64,000 nt of DNA from NCBI GenBank assembly GCA_039621445.1, contig CP154955.1, positions 32,010,542 to 32,074,541 on the forward strand. The letters are read 5' to 3'. A model generated the notes under the pieces. It searched no databases. It had not been told where the DNA came from and worked only from the letters and a program-made list of their open reading frames with translations. Made by a program: the position numbers and the translations under genes. The stretch comes from Euglena gracilis (Eukaryota; Euglenida; Euglenophyceae; Euglenales). Positions 24,311 to 32,260 of the stretch are shown here, piece after piece (the first letter of the stretch is position 1; every line of letters starts with the position of its first letter).

Positions 24311-24342
24311 CATGGTTTGGGGCATTGGGACATCATTTTCAT

Positions 24343-24420
24343 TCACTGGTTCCTTACCGCGAAAAACAGGGCATATTTTGTTAACCCGGAAATATGCCCT
24401 GTTTTTAGTGGTAAGGTGAA
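24343..24420. repeat. Palindromic 'acagggcatatt' motif
   Basis: 'aaaaacagggcatatttt' and 'aaatatgccctgttttt' face each other around 'gttaaccc'. The same motif forms arrays at 24,888-25,018, 35,990-36,108 and 37,080-37,180, always just inside the ends of the element family. Confidence 0.85.
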
Positions 24421-24471
24421 TGCTTTATTTATTTATACTCATTGCGTTCTTCCTCAGTCTGTTTTTGAAAA

Positions 24472-24822
24472 ATGGCAAAGAAAGCTGCCAACACCATGGA
24501 CCGAATGTTGCCACAACCCCCAAAAGTTCCTGAATTTTTGGCCACAATTAAGCAGGGTTGGGAAAAAAGAAAGAACCCTGCTGTTGACCCCTTGCACGGT
24601 AACCTTCTGGCGGAGGCTACCAAAAAGAAAGCATCCGGTTCAGAAGGGACAGAGCAATCCGCATTGGCACACCTCCTTGAATTCGAGGACGTCTGCAATG
24701 CGCTTTGCGCTGTCTATGACGAACTAGATGCTTTCCTTTGTGCTTGGGCAGCTTGGGAGCTTGATCCTGCATTGTTCTTTGATGGGCAAGCAAATTCCTC
24801 AATAATTATGTTTTCAGGGTGA
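24472..24822 (+). CDS. Element-encoded recombinase-like protein, N-terminal part
   Basis: It starts MAKKAANTMDRMLPQPPK, continues ..FLATIKQGWEKRK.., and then ALAHLLEFEDVCNALCAV, ELDAFLCAWAAW. The second half shares the L.F.DVC....LD..L..WA pattern with the ORFs at 13,970-14,341 and 25,796-26,658. The first 18 codons recur on the minus strand at 36,830-36,765 inside a complete TIR element, which ties the ORF to that element family. It ends early at 24,822, so this copy is truncated or spliced. Confidence 0.5.
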   Translation: MAKKAANTMDRMLPQPPKVPEFLATIKQGWEKRKNPAVDPLHGNLLAEATKKKASGSEGTEQSALAHLLEFEDVCNALCAVYDELDAFLCAWAAWELDPALFFDGQANSSIIMFSG

Positions 24823-24887
24823 TGGAGAATAATTCTGTTCTTTGTTTGAAAGGTCTTAAATTTTGGGAGAAAACCCTGAACACGGCA

Positions 24888-25018
24888 ATGTGCCCTGTTT
24901 TTTGTGTTCACCTTACCACGAAAAACAGGGCATATTGCCGGGTTAAGAAAATATGCCCTGTTTTCCGTGTTCATAGCCACGAAATACAGGGCAGGCGCCG
25001 GGCCTCTAAACACGGTTA
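24888..25018. repeat. Terminal repeat block of the GGCGCCGGGCC element family
   Basis: Alternating 'tgccctgttttt' and 'acgaaaaacagggcatatt' units are followed by 'cagggcaggcgccgggcc' and 'aaacacggttaca'. The last part matches the right terminal inverted repeat of the element at 35,957-37,281. Confidence 0.75.
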
Positions 25019-25164
25019 CAAGTGACCAATTGCCCAATTTTTGAAAAAATCCAGGTAAATTTGCCTCTCTTTGTAACACTCTTTTTCAATTCTCTTTGTT
25101 GTTGAGTCGTATTCCTTTGGATTTTCGCATTGAGGTGACATCGAGGAAAGATGGAGGTTGGAAA

Positions 25165-25212
25165 ACCTCAACCTCAACCTCAACCTCAACCTCAATACCT
25201 CAACCTCAATCC
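25165..25212 (+). repeat. (AACCTC)n hexamer tract, with inverse tract at 25,676-25,745
   Basis: Six to seven copies of aacctc on the plus strand here. The reverse type gaggtt repeats at 25,676-25,715, with cctcaacctc again at 25,735. The tracts bracket about 460 bp. Confidence 0.75.
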
Positions 25213-25389
25213 AGCCTTGGTTGGCAAACAACGTTTTGCAGGCGGACGAGTTGCTCACTGTTTTGCAGGCCGCAGAAGGGAACACTCCATTTTTTGCCCA
25301 AAGGAGGAACCCACTTTTGTTGGGGTACACCACCGGCTATCGAGGGGAGGTTCTTCGGAAAATCAACAAAAAAGTGCCCGAAACCATGG

Positions 25390-25500
25390 CGTGAAGCATA
25401 CCCACGAAATACAGGGCAGGCGCCGGGCCTCTCTAAACACGGTTACAGGTTCGGCGCCCTTGACCCGTTATACGGCCTGAATACGGGTTATGCCCACAAT
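25390..25500. repeat. Detached end of the GGCGCCGGGCC element family
   Basis: 'cccacgaaatacagggcagg', 'cgccgggcctctctaaacac' and 'ggttacagg' repeat the right terminal sequence seen at 24,960-25,018 and 37,230-37,281. It is followed by 'gacccgttatacggcctgaa', which is found inverted at 37,295-37,330. Confidence 0.7.
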
Positions 25501-25795
25501 TTTTATATAATTTCAAGTTTTTAATCGGCACCCCACTGTTTTTTCTTGTTTCCACCCACATATGTTGTAAATTGTCATAGAAGCTGTCAAAATTGCCTTT
25601 GAGGAAGGTTTTAGAAGAGGAGATGGTCCAATCCATGCTTTTTGTGAGTTCATTTTTTTGAATTTTGGACATTGAGGTAACATTGAGGTTGAGGTTGAGG
25701 TCGTTGACATTGAGGTTGAACTTTTTTTGAAATCCTCAACCTCAATCCCGCCCTGTGCCAACCCACCCTTGGCCTCCTGTGCTTTTTTGGCCCTT

Positions 25796-26658
25796 TCATG
25801 CGCAACGAGGGGCCGCATTTAAGCATTGAATTGCGGGAACTGGCTTACAGATGACGGGAGCCAATGCCTTGTAAATGTTGCTCACAGCATTTACATACCG
25901 TGCCCCCCCCCCCGAGCTATTCCCGTCCCCGGGACCCTTTACGGCCCAATGGGAACAGTACGGGGGGGGGAACCGCTCGGGGGGGGGGGGACCTAGGTCC
26001 CCCCCCCCCCGAGCTATTCCCATACCCGACCCTTGGGCAACCCAAAAGGGGTCATTTTGGCAACTTTTTTGGATGTTCGCAAAAAATGGTCAATTTTGTG
26101 CACATTTGCCAAAAGGTGATTTTTGAAAATGGTCCAAAACGTCGATATTTGACCACTTTCTTAGGAAGTTCTTTATAAAAAGTGCTATGACAGTGAGCTA
26201 TTCCCGTACCCCCAATGGGAATAGCTCGGGGGGGGGGGAATAGCTCGGGGGGGGGGGGCACGGTATGTCCGAAAACTGGACACTGGCATGGATCGAAGGC
26301 GGCCATCTTTTCCAGCCTTCTCCTGCCTTGTTTTGACCCAGGCATCGGCTTCCTGCTGCGTTTTAAAAAGTTCGCGAGCATCAATGCACCATCTGGCCCA
26401 TCCCACCAAAACTTCGTCCAAAGAGGCAAAAACAACGCCATGCCGGTTGCAAACATCAATGTACTCCAAAAAACATTTCAACGCAGCATGGTTCTTGGGG
26501 CCTAGGTCTTCATTTTCACCACCGGTGGGGAGGGAGCCCAAAAGGGCATCCACTACTGTGGCTCCTAGGGACCCAGCACCACGTAAAACAGTCAAAAAAT
26601 CATCTGCGTTAGGGGGGCGAGGCATCTGAGCTTCCATCATGTTGGCAAAACACTTCAT
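25796..26658 (-). pseudogene. Recombinase-like ORF split by a miniature element
   Basis: Reading down from a Met at 26,658: MKCFANMMEAQMPRPPNADD, ..AALKCFLEYIDVCNRHG.., SLDEVLVGWARWCIDARELF, ..MPVSSFRTY. The frame then enters the 366-bp element at 25,898-26,263. On the far side the frame resumes VNAVSNIYKALAP, matching CVNGMMKAYNATAP of the copy at 13,970-14,341. Removing the element and one TA restores the frame exactly across the junction. The stop is at 25,796, so this too is only the N-terminal part of the family protein. Confidence 0.6.
25898..26263. mobile_element. 366-bp TA-flanked miniature element in the recombinase-like ORF
   Basis: TA at 25,896-25,897 and 26,264-26,265 flank inverted ends 'ccgtgccccccccc' and 'ggggggggcacgg', followed inside by 'gagctattccc' and its inverse. 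A second, internal perfect palindrome ('ccctcggg'-type C/G runs around 'acctaggt') lies near 25,980-26,010. There is no ORF. TA duplication with short TIRs is typical of Tc1/mariner-type non-autonomous elements. Confidence 0.8.
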
Positions 26659-26720
26659 TGGACTGTGAGGGAAAAAGATTGGAGGGTAAAAAAAAAATAA
26701 AAAAAATTCGGATTCCAATC

Positions 26721-26842
26721 ACTAGTGAACATGTGCGCACTAGTGATATGTTCACTAGTGCACACTTGGGACTAGTGATCAAAAGTGGCCATTCACTAGT
26801 GCGCTATAGCGCACTAGTGAATGCCCAAAGTTCACTAGTGAA
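26721..26842. repeat. ACTAGT cluster with a perfect 34-bp palindrome
   Basis: ACTAGT occurs seven times in about 120 bases. 26,790-26,823 is a perfect palindrome: cattcactagtgcgcta followed directly by its reverse complement. The cluster lies immediately upstream of the split recombinase-like ORF. Confidence 0.92.
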
Positions 26843-27135
26843 TGCTAAAAACGAGATTTTTGGCCGATAAGGATCTCGTTAGGAACCTGTGGGGAAGCCC
26901 GTGAATTTGGGTAACTTTTTTAAGCCAAAATCGTGATTGAACCCCGATTTTTCTTATAGAAACCGTGGATTAGGGGCTCTGGCTTCACGCCCGAACCGGC
27001 GTTCAAGGAATCACGGCCAATTTCGCCCGTAATACCCATTTTTTTGAACCTTTTTGAGCATTTCTGAACTTCTTTGGGCGAATGGCGATGTCGATTGGCC
27101 GATTGAAGTTTTCATAAATGTGATGCCATGTTACC

Positions 27136-27195
27136 CATCAATTGAAAGCTCTTCTCAAGGGCTTTTGACAGATGGCCACAGGATTCAGCAATACC
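27136..27195 (+). repeat. Single unit of the 'AGCTCTTCTCAAGGGCT' hairpin repeat
   Basis: 'atcaattgaaagctcttctc', 'aagggcttttgacagatggc' and 'cacaggattcagcaata' match the first unit of the tandem array at 36,149. The core forms a small hairpin. Confidence 0.75.
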
Positions 27196-27425
27196 ACCTC
27201 CCCCCCCCCCCCTAATTGACCGTGGGACCTCACGGGACCCCCCTTTTGGTCAATTAGGGGGGGGGGTTCAATTACCACCCCCCCTTTATTGTTGTGTCCC
27301 CCCCCCATTGCCAATGCTGGGCCCGGCATTGTCCCCTTTATTGTTTTGGCCCGGCCAATAAGGGGTAGGGGCGCCCCTTTATTGTCGGGGGTCCCCGGGT
27401 CAATTAGGGGGGGGGGGGGGGGCGC
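27184..27425. mobile_element. Nested C-run miniature elements
   Basis: Facing C and G runs with 'taattgacc'/'ggtcaatta' (27,210-27,225 and 27,248-27,262, and again 27,400-27,408), and 'cccctttattgt' units like those of the element at 47,316-47,488. Several ends overlap, which suggests insertion into an earlier copy. Exact borders are not clear. Confidence 0.45.
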
Positions 27426-27429
27426 TTTT

Positions 27430-28020
27430 AGGGGGGCGTGAAAATCAGGGTTGATCCCCCGTTTCCCTCAGATTGTCGTCTGCAGGGGGGAGGGGGGGGT
27501 GGTCGGAATAGCAGGGGCCCCCGGGGTCCGGCCCCCAGATGCCCAATCCCACACCTCAGGTTTCCGGCGTCCGATCGTTGAACCCCCCCCCCTTTGGGTC
27601 CCTCGGCAAAATGGGCCCCCCCCCCCTGGTGGCTAGGTCCTCGTGTGCCCCCCCTGACCCCCTCTGTGCTGGCCTTGTCGAACCCATTCACAAAATCCCC
27701 CCCCCCCCCTGGCTATGCCGTCTCGGGGGACCGCACCATGCCCTCGACCTTTCCTGGGCAGATTTGTCCCACCCTCGCCCTCAAACAGGACTGATTTGGA
27801 CCCCCCAGTTCCACGGCTGGGGACCACGGTGGGGGACTCGACATGGGGACGAAACGGCCGCATGCCGACCAAAAAATTCCTTTCACCTGGCTGTCCGACG
27901 GTGGAGGGTGTTGTTTCGAAAGGACTTGGCTGAGGGTCCTCGTCAGTGCGAATCCTGCACAGCCCTGACGCCGATCGCATTCCGATTTTCGCAAATTCCA
28001 AAATTCACTGAAGAAGTGCC
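27430..28020. other. GC-rich DNA without a supported gene
   Basis: Both strands are open for 60-160 codons because of high GC and C/G runs. I recognise no domain. The part from about 27,970 resembles the inter-hairpin sequence at 36,380-36,440 ('ttcgcaaattccaaaa'). Confidence 0.45.
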
Positions 28021-28021
28021 C

Positions 28022-28075
28022 CTTGATCGATAGCCCTTCTCGAGGGCTTTCAGCAGATGGCCTTAGATTTCAGCC
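28022..28075 (+). repeat. Second unit type of the hairpin repeat
   Basis: 'ttgatcgatagcccttctcg', 'agggctttcagcagatggcc' and 'ttagatttcagccg' match 36,441-36,495 almost exactly. The core AGCCCTTCTCGAGGGCT is a near-perfect palindrome. Confidence 0.85.
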
Positions 28076-28149
28076 GTCGGCCATGTCCCGGCTGGTAAAC
28101 AGTGGGGAACTCTCAATTTCGGAGTGCGCCAAAGTTTTCCACGTTGGAG

Positions 28150-28265
28150 GCGTGCGGACGGACGGACGGACGGACGGACGGACGGACGGACGGCTAGAGA
28201 AAATTCCTTTCACCTGGACGGACGGCTGGACAGGGTGCATTTTGGCTGGACGGACGGACGGCTAG
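28150..28265 (+). repeat. (GACG)n tract and 'ggctaggttggtct' repeat
   Basis: Nine or so GGAC units at 28,156-28,193, then 'cacctggacggacgg' and 'cggctaggttggtct'. The second part is related to 38,320-38,440, where 'ggctaggttggtctg' is tandem. Confidence 0.85.
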
Positions 28266-28353
28266 GTTGGTCTCAAAAAATCGCGAAAGGTCCAGCGCAG
28301 GCGACCACGCCTGGTATTTCCTAATTGTATGTCAGAAACTCAAGAATTTGGCG

Positions 28354-29330
28354 ATGGACGATGGGAAGAAGTACCACGAAGTGAGGAGGCTTTCCACACA
28401 AGAAGAGCATTACGCCTCTGATGAAGCCTGGGAAGAGGCACTCCGTCAACGATATGGCGACCGCTACAAAGACAAGGCCCAGAGACAGGCCATGAGGCAG
28501 CAGTCCAGAAAAAGAAGGAAGCTGGACATTGAGCAGAGCTACCAGGAGTACCCTGATCCCTACGAGCAGCGGGAGTACCAGCCCCGCAGCAGTGGCGACA
28601 GACGGGGACAGCGGGAGTATCAGCCCCGCTGCAGCCCCAAACGTGATGACCCCAGGCAGCAGGAGTATCAGCCCTGCAGCCCCAGACAGCCCAGGCAGCA
28701 GGAGAGACAGCCCCGCAGCACCAGACGGTCCCCCCATGCAGCAGGGCCCAGGCAGCAGGAGAGACAGAGACAGCCCTGCAGCCCCAGATGGCGGGAACCC
28801 CAGCCCCGCATGGAGCCCAAAGCTGCAGCATCATCATCATCTAACACAGATCGAGTCCTCAAACGAGGCATGTGGGACATGGACCTGACTCCGAGGAGCA
28901 GGGTGGAGATGGAAAAGAACAGCAGAAGCAAGCTGGACATGGACATGGCGCTGCTACAGCTTCATCAACAGCAGCTGCAACAGATGCAGCAGCTGCAACA
29001 AATGCTGCACAACCAAACCAGATTCCTGCAGCCCACCCCCCTCGACATGCACCAGGAAGCCCAGCCACCTCCTCCATATTCCCCACCCCGAGCATCGACA
29101 AGATCGACCTCAACCACATCATCGTCACCCTCTTCTTCATCATCACCCTCCTCAGCATCATCATCATCATGCAGCCAGGTGAAACGACCCACAGCCAGGA
29201 GAAGGTGCCCACATCGACATCATCATCGACATCACCGACATCGCCCCTCTAAAAAATACACGAAACACCACCACTCTCCACATTGCTGTCGCTATCCCAT
29301 TGCGCATGAATCCACCCCCCCCTCCCATCT
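28354..29330 (+). CDS. Retrotransposon ORF1-like protein, Gln/Pro/Arg-rich
   Basis: From a Met at 28,354 (MDDGKKYHEVRRLSTQEEHY) the protein has an acidic/basic N-terminus (YASDEAWEEALRQRYGDRYK). A long repetitive part follows with recurring 'REYQP', 'QQERQP' and 'PCSPR', then a Gln-rich helix (LLQLHQQQLQQMQQLQQM). No zinc knuckle or known ORF1p fold is recognised. In an alternative frame, 29,080-29,190 encodes a strongly hydrophobic stretch (IIVTLFFIITLLSIIIIM), so the true frame in that part is unsure. It could be a host gene fragment rather than part of the retrotransposon. Confidence 0.45.
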
Positions 29331-29333
29331 GAG

Positions 29334-30226
29334 TTGGAATCCCCACAGGTCTTGGGGGAGACACCCCCAGAAACTGGAAAACATCCCGACAAGGGAGTTG
29401 ATGACCCAGATGGCCCAATCATGTTTGAAACAGAAAAGCATCCGGGAAAAATCTGGGACCACCCCCCCCTCCCAAATGGGTCGGGATTGGAACAGCCCAA
29501 GGCGAATACAACTGAAGTGGGGGAACCGGGGAGCCCTTTCAGATTGGCAGCTGCTGGAGAGGAGACCCCCAGCTCGGTCGGCGGGGTGGCTGGGCCAAGG
29601 CTCAGCCCCACCCGTCGCCAGCACGGAGGAGACCCCCAAGCCGGCCCAACCCCCCAAAGGGGAACGGAGGACCCCACAGCAGATGGAAGCGAGGCTGGGG
29701 GCCCCTGGTCCCCTCTGCCTGCCCCCCTGCTTGACCTGGCCCATGAAAGTGGCCCCGGCTGGAACAACTCGGCCCCTTTCCGCATCTTCGCAGCACCCCC
29801 CCCTCGGCCTCCCTATGCTTGGGATGGTACTCAGTGGGAGTACGGCGCCACGTTCCTTGGTGGCTGGGTGGAACAGCCGCCCGGGTTGTGGCAGGAAACG
29901 GTGCCGGCCCCTCCCCCAAGCCCGGAGGAAGGCCCACCTGACCCCCCGAGCGCAGAAGACCGCCCCTGCGGACGGACCCCCCGGGAGGAACTCCGGGCCA
30001 AATTTTTGGCTCGGAGGGAGAGCAGGCGGCAGGCAGGGGGGGAGACCTGGACCGAAAAGGTGGCCCGCACCTTACGGCTCCTCATAGAGCGGTGGGAATT
30101 CCACGGCCGGGAGCTGGACTTCGTGCGCCGTCACCGCTTGTGGGGCGCCCCCCTGGAGAGCGCAAGGGCGCCAGCCCTGCACCGCCTCCCTCGCCTTGCC
30201 CGCGCCGCATCCCGACCAGGGGGGGG
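29334..30226 (+). CDS. Retrotransposon polyprotein, N-terminal part (Pro-rich)
   Basis: This frame carries ..IFAAPPPRPPYAWDGTQWEY, GATFLGGWVEQPPGLWQ, ..REELRAKFLARRESRRQ.. and ..KVARTLRLLIERWEFHGREL. It remains well coded until the G9 run at 30,219-30,227. There the continuing sense passes to the frame of the next ORF (..IRLAQALHAQRPGHLREEG). A one-base length error in the G run, or a programmed shift, is needed to join them. Confidence 0.5.
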
Positions 30227-30227
30227 G

Positions 30228-31915
30228 CCATCCGCCTCGCTCAGGCGCTCCATGCCCAGCGCCCGGGTCATCTCCGGGAGGAGGGCCTCCAGCGGTCGCC
30301 CCCCCCGGCGCGGCCGAAACGGCCGCCCCCAGCTGTCCCACCACCTCCCCCATCGCCGCCACGACCCCGGATCGGGCCCAAGAAACGTCTCGCCCCCTAC
30401 CCCCCAGTGGCGTGCACGGCAGCGTGGCCGGACATCCCCGACCACCCTCCTCCCTGGCTGCACAAAGTGTGCTGCCTTCGCTGCACGTGGACGGACATAG
30501 AGGTGCTCTACCACCGCCAGAACAAGGCAGTGTCGACTCGTGTACCCTACCTGTCTTGTGCCGCGCTGCCTTACCAGGGGCGGGGGGAAAATCTGCTGAC
30601 ATGTGGAGACATTGAGTCTAATCCCGGACCCTGGTGTCTTCCAGGACCGGACTCTGGAGACCTCCTGCACATCCTACGCAGCCTCCAAATGAGTGACCTG
30701 TTTCTCATACGGCTCACCGACATGCCCCTGCCGGGCCCTGACGGGGGGCGACCCGCGCCTTTGCTGCCTACCTACTACTACGTCCGCTGCACCCTCTGCC
30801 GGTCTCACACTACCACGTCTGGAGCCGGTTGGTGCCTGCAGCACCAGTCCAGCTGCCCAGTGCTGTCGGAAGCAGAGGCCGACATCTACGGGGATCACCC
30901 AGCTACGGGGAGAGGAGAGGCGATCCTGACAGACGGTGATATCAACCCCCTGCCAGGACCTTCCTCCTCGCTTTCAGACTACATGCTGGACCCCATGTGG
31001 GTGCCATGGTGCCTTCACGAACTCGGTATCAGCCCGGACAGATGGCCGTCGGTGGACGCCTTTGCGGACAGGCACAACAGCCAGTTCGCCTCCTTCTGGG
31101 ATGAGGCCACGAATGCCTTCCGCCAGCCATGGTGTCGGCCCGAGGCCCTGTGGATGAAAAAGCAAACCGCCAAAAAAAATTTCTGCATTCTCCTTCGCAA
31201 CTGCTCCAACATGGCCTGCGACATGGTATACACGCCGTGGTCCTGGCTCCCCTGCCCTGCCCTGCCACACTTGCAGGCGGCGGCCGTGCGGTCCGCGCTG
31301 CTGCCTAAGGCCCCCCTCTTCCGCGTCCGCGGCACTGCGCTCCTTCCACACCCTCGCTGGCGCACTTGGTGTCTCTACCTCCACATCAAGCCACCACCAC
31401 ACGACCCTCCGCGGACATCCGAAGGGCTGAAGCACCCGCCTCCTCCTGCCCAGCCACTTCGTCACCGTCACGTCCCGTACCTCTGCTCCTACGATCTGCC
31501 CCCCATGAACGAATGGGTCCGCGATGCCTCTGACCCTGAACGTCCGTATGAACTCAACGTGGGCGGCCGGGATTTCGTCCTATGGGGCGATGGTCTCTGG
31601 GATTCTCGCTTCCAGCCCGAGGACCCATGCCCTTTCTGCAAGGGCTCCCATTGGCCGTGGGTGCGATGCAGTCTCCTGCACGACGCTGACGCCGTCTCGC
31701 TGCTCACACGTCAACCGACAATACGCGTGACCCGTGACACGTCCTGCTGTCGCAGCTCCCTGCTGCCGTCTCGACGCTGCAACGTCTGCAAAGCCCTGGC
31801 AGGCAGGGGATCCCTGCTAACATGCAGCGACATCCACCTCCACCCAGGACCTTCGGCCTCTTCGGTGACACGCAGCCCCCGCACCTCGCCCCTGCACACC
31901 TACCGGAGGGATTAA
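30228..31915 (+). CDS. Retrotransposon polyprotein, 2A- and Cys-rich part
   Basis: It contains three 2A-type blocks. Each is preceded by a Cys-rich or Arg/Gly-rich lead: CCLRCTWTDIEVLYHRQ ahead of GRGENLLTCGDIESNPGP; YYVRCTLCRSHTTT..GWCLQ ahead of ILTDGDINPLPGP; and RRCNVCKALAGRGSLLTC ahead of SDIHLHPGP. Between the second and third is a domain of about 280 residues (..WVPWCLHELGISPDRWPSV.., ..FCILLRNCSNMACDMVYTPW.., ..DPCPFCKGSHWPWVRCSLL) that I do not recognise; it has several C..C pairs. The frame ends at 31,915 because an inserted element supplies a TAA. Before that insertion it probably ran on to the RT. Confidence 0.65.
30593..30631 (+). other. 2A self-separating motif 1 (canonical)
   Basis: LLTCGDIESNPGP, preceded by GRGEN, followed by Trp. 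It has all residues of the D-x-E-x-N-P-G-P consensus that makes ribosomes skip one peptide bond before the last Pro. The residue after the motif is unusual (W; Pro is the skipping residue itself and is present). Confidence 0.88.
30923..30961 (+). other. 2A-like motif 2 (degenerate)
   Basis: ILTDGDINPLPGP keeps the length, the preceding GRGE and the terminal PGP. The Glu of the consensus is Asn and the Asn before PGP is Leu, which should abolish skipping. Confidence 0.7.
31814..31852 (+). other. 2A-like motif 3 (degenerate)
   Basis: LLTCSDIHLHPGP after GRGS. The Glu is replaced by His and the Asn by His. Same spacing and flanks as the canonical copies, so common descent is likely; function is doubtful. 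Confidence 0.7.
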
Positions 31916-32146
31916 AATACCGCGCTGCATTAATTACCGAATGGATTAATTTCGCTCACTGGGCGAGTTTCCATAACTGGCGATCTGGGCATCTTTCTGG
32001 CAGGGCGGCCAGAATTAGGATCAGGCAAAATTTAATCTGGATCGCGGGGTGGGTTTTTTCCGTCTCACAGCGAAACGATCAGGCGTCTGGCAGGTTTTAT
32101 TAAAGAGCGGTATTAATCCCTTCGATATTACTACCGAGCGGTATTT
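31916..32146. mobile_element. Insertion between the polyprotein and RT, A+T-richer
   Basis: About 230 bp bounded by 'aaaataccgc' and its inverse 'gcggtatttt', with subterminal 'ggattaat'/'attaatccc'. It is richer in A+T than the flanking retrotransposon. It supplies the stop codon at 31,913-31,915. After it the retrotransposon frame reopens (..LGSFRTGRTSLLTCGD..). A target duplication is not obvious. Confidence 0.6.
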
Positions 32147-32221
32147 TCATCCCCCAGGTACCCCACACAGCCGCGCCCACCGCACAACCGGCTAGGGTCC
32201 TTCCGGACAGGTCGCACGAGT

Positions 32222-32260
32222 CTTCTGACCTGCGGCGACATCGAGAGCAACCCTGGACCC
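32222..32260 (+). other. 2A self-separating motif 4 (canonical), upstream of RT
   Basis: LLTCGDIESNPGP after TGRTS, followed by Ser. It is identical in its 13 core residues to motif 1, with different codons in several positions. It would release the RT protein with an N-terminal Pro, without needing its own start codon. Confidence 0.88.

Noticed and set aside
27539-28033. 164-codon plus-strand frame
   Set aside because: GC-rich and C-run-rich DNA is open on both strands here; no domain, and it runs into a dispersed repeat.
28267-28353. Upstream in-frame start at 28,267 for ORF1
   Set aside because: The extra 29 codons overlap the (GACG)n/'ggctaggttggtct' repeat, and coding style begins only at about 28,354.
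29080-29190. Transmembrane protein in an alternative frame (IIVTLFFIITLLSIIIIM)
   Set aside because: It arises from (ATC)n/(TCA)n-type simple sequence; kept only as a caveat on the ORF1 frame.
31913-32146. Bacterial or vector contamination inside the retrotransposon
   Set aside because: Composition differs from the flanks, but inverted ends and frame recovery on both sides fit an insertion better. I cannot exclude contamination without a database search.
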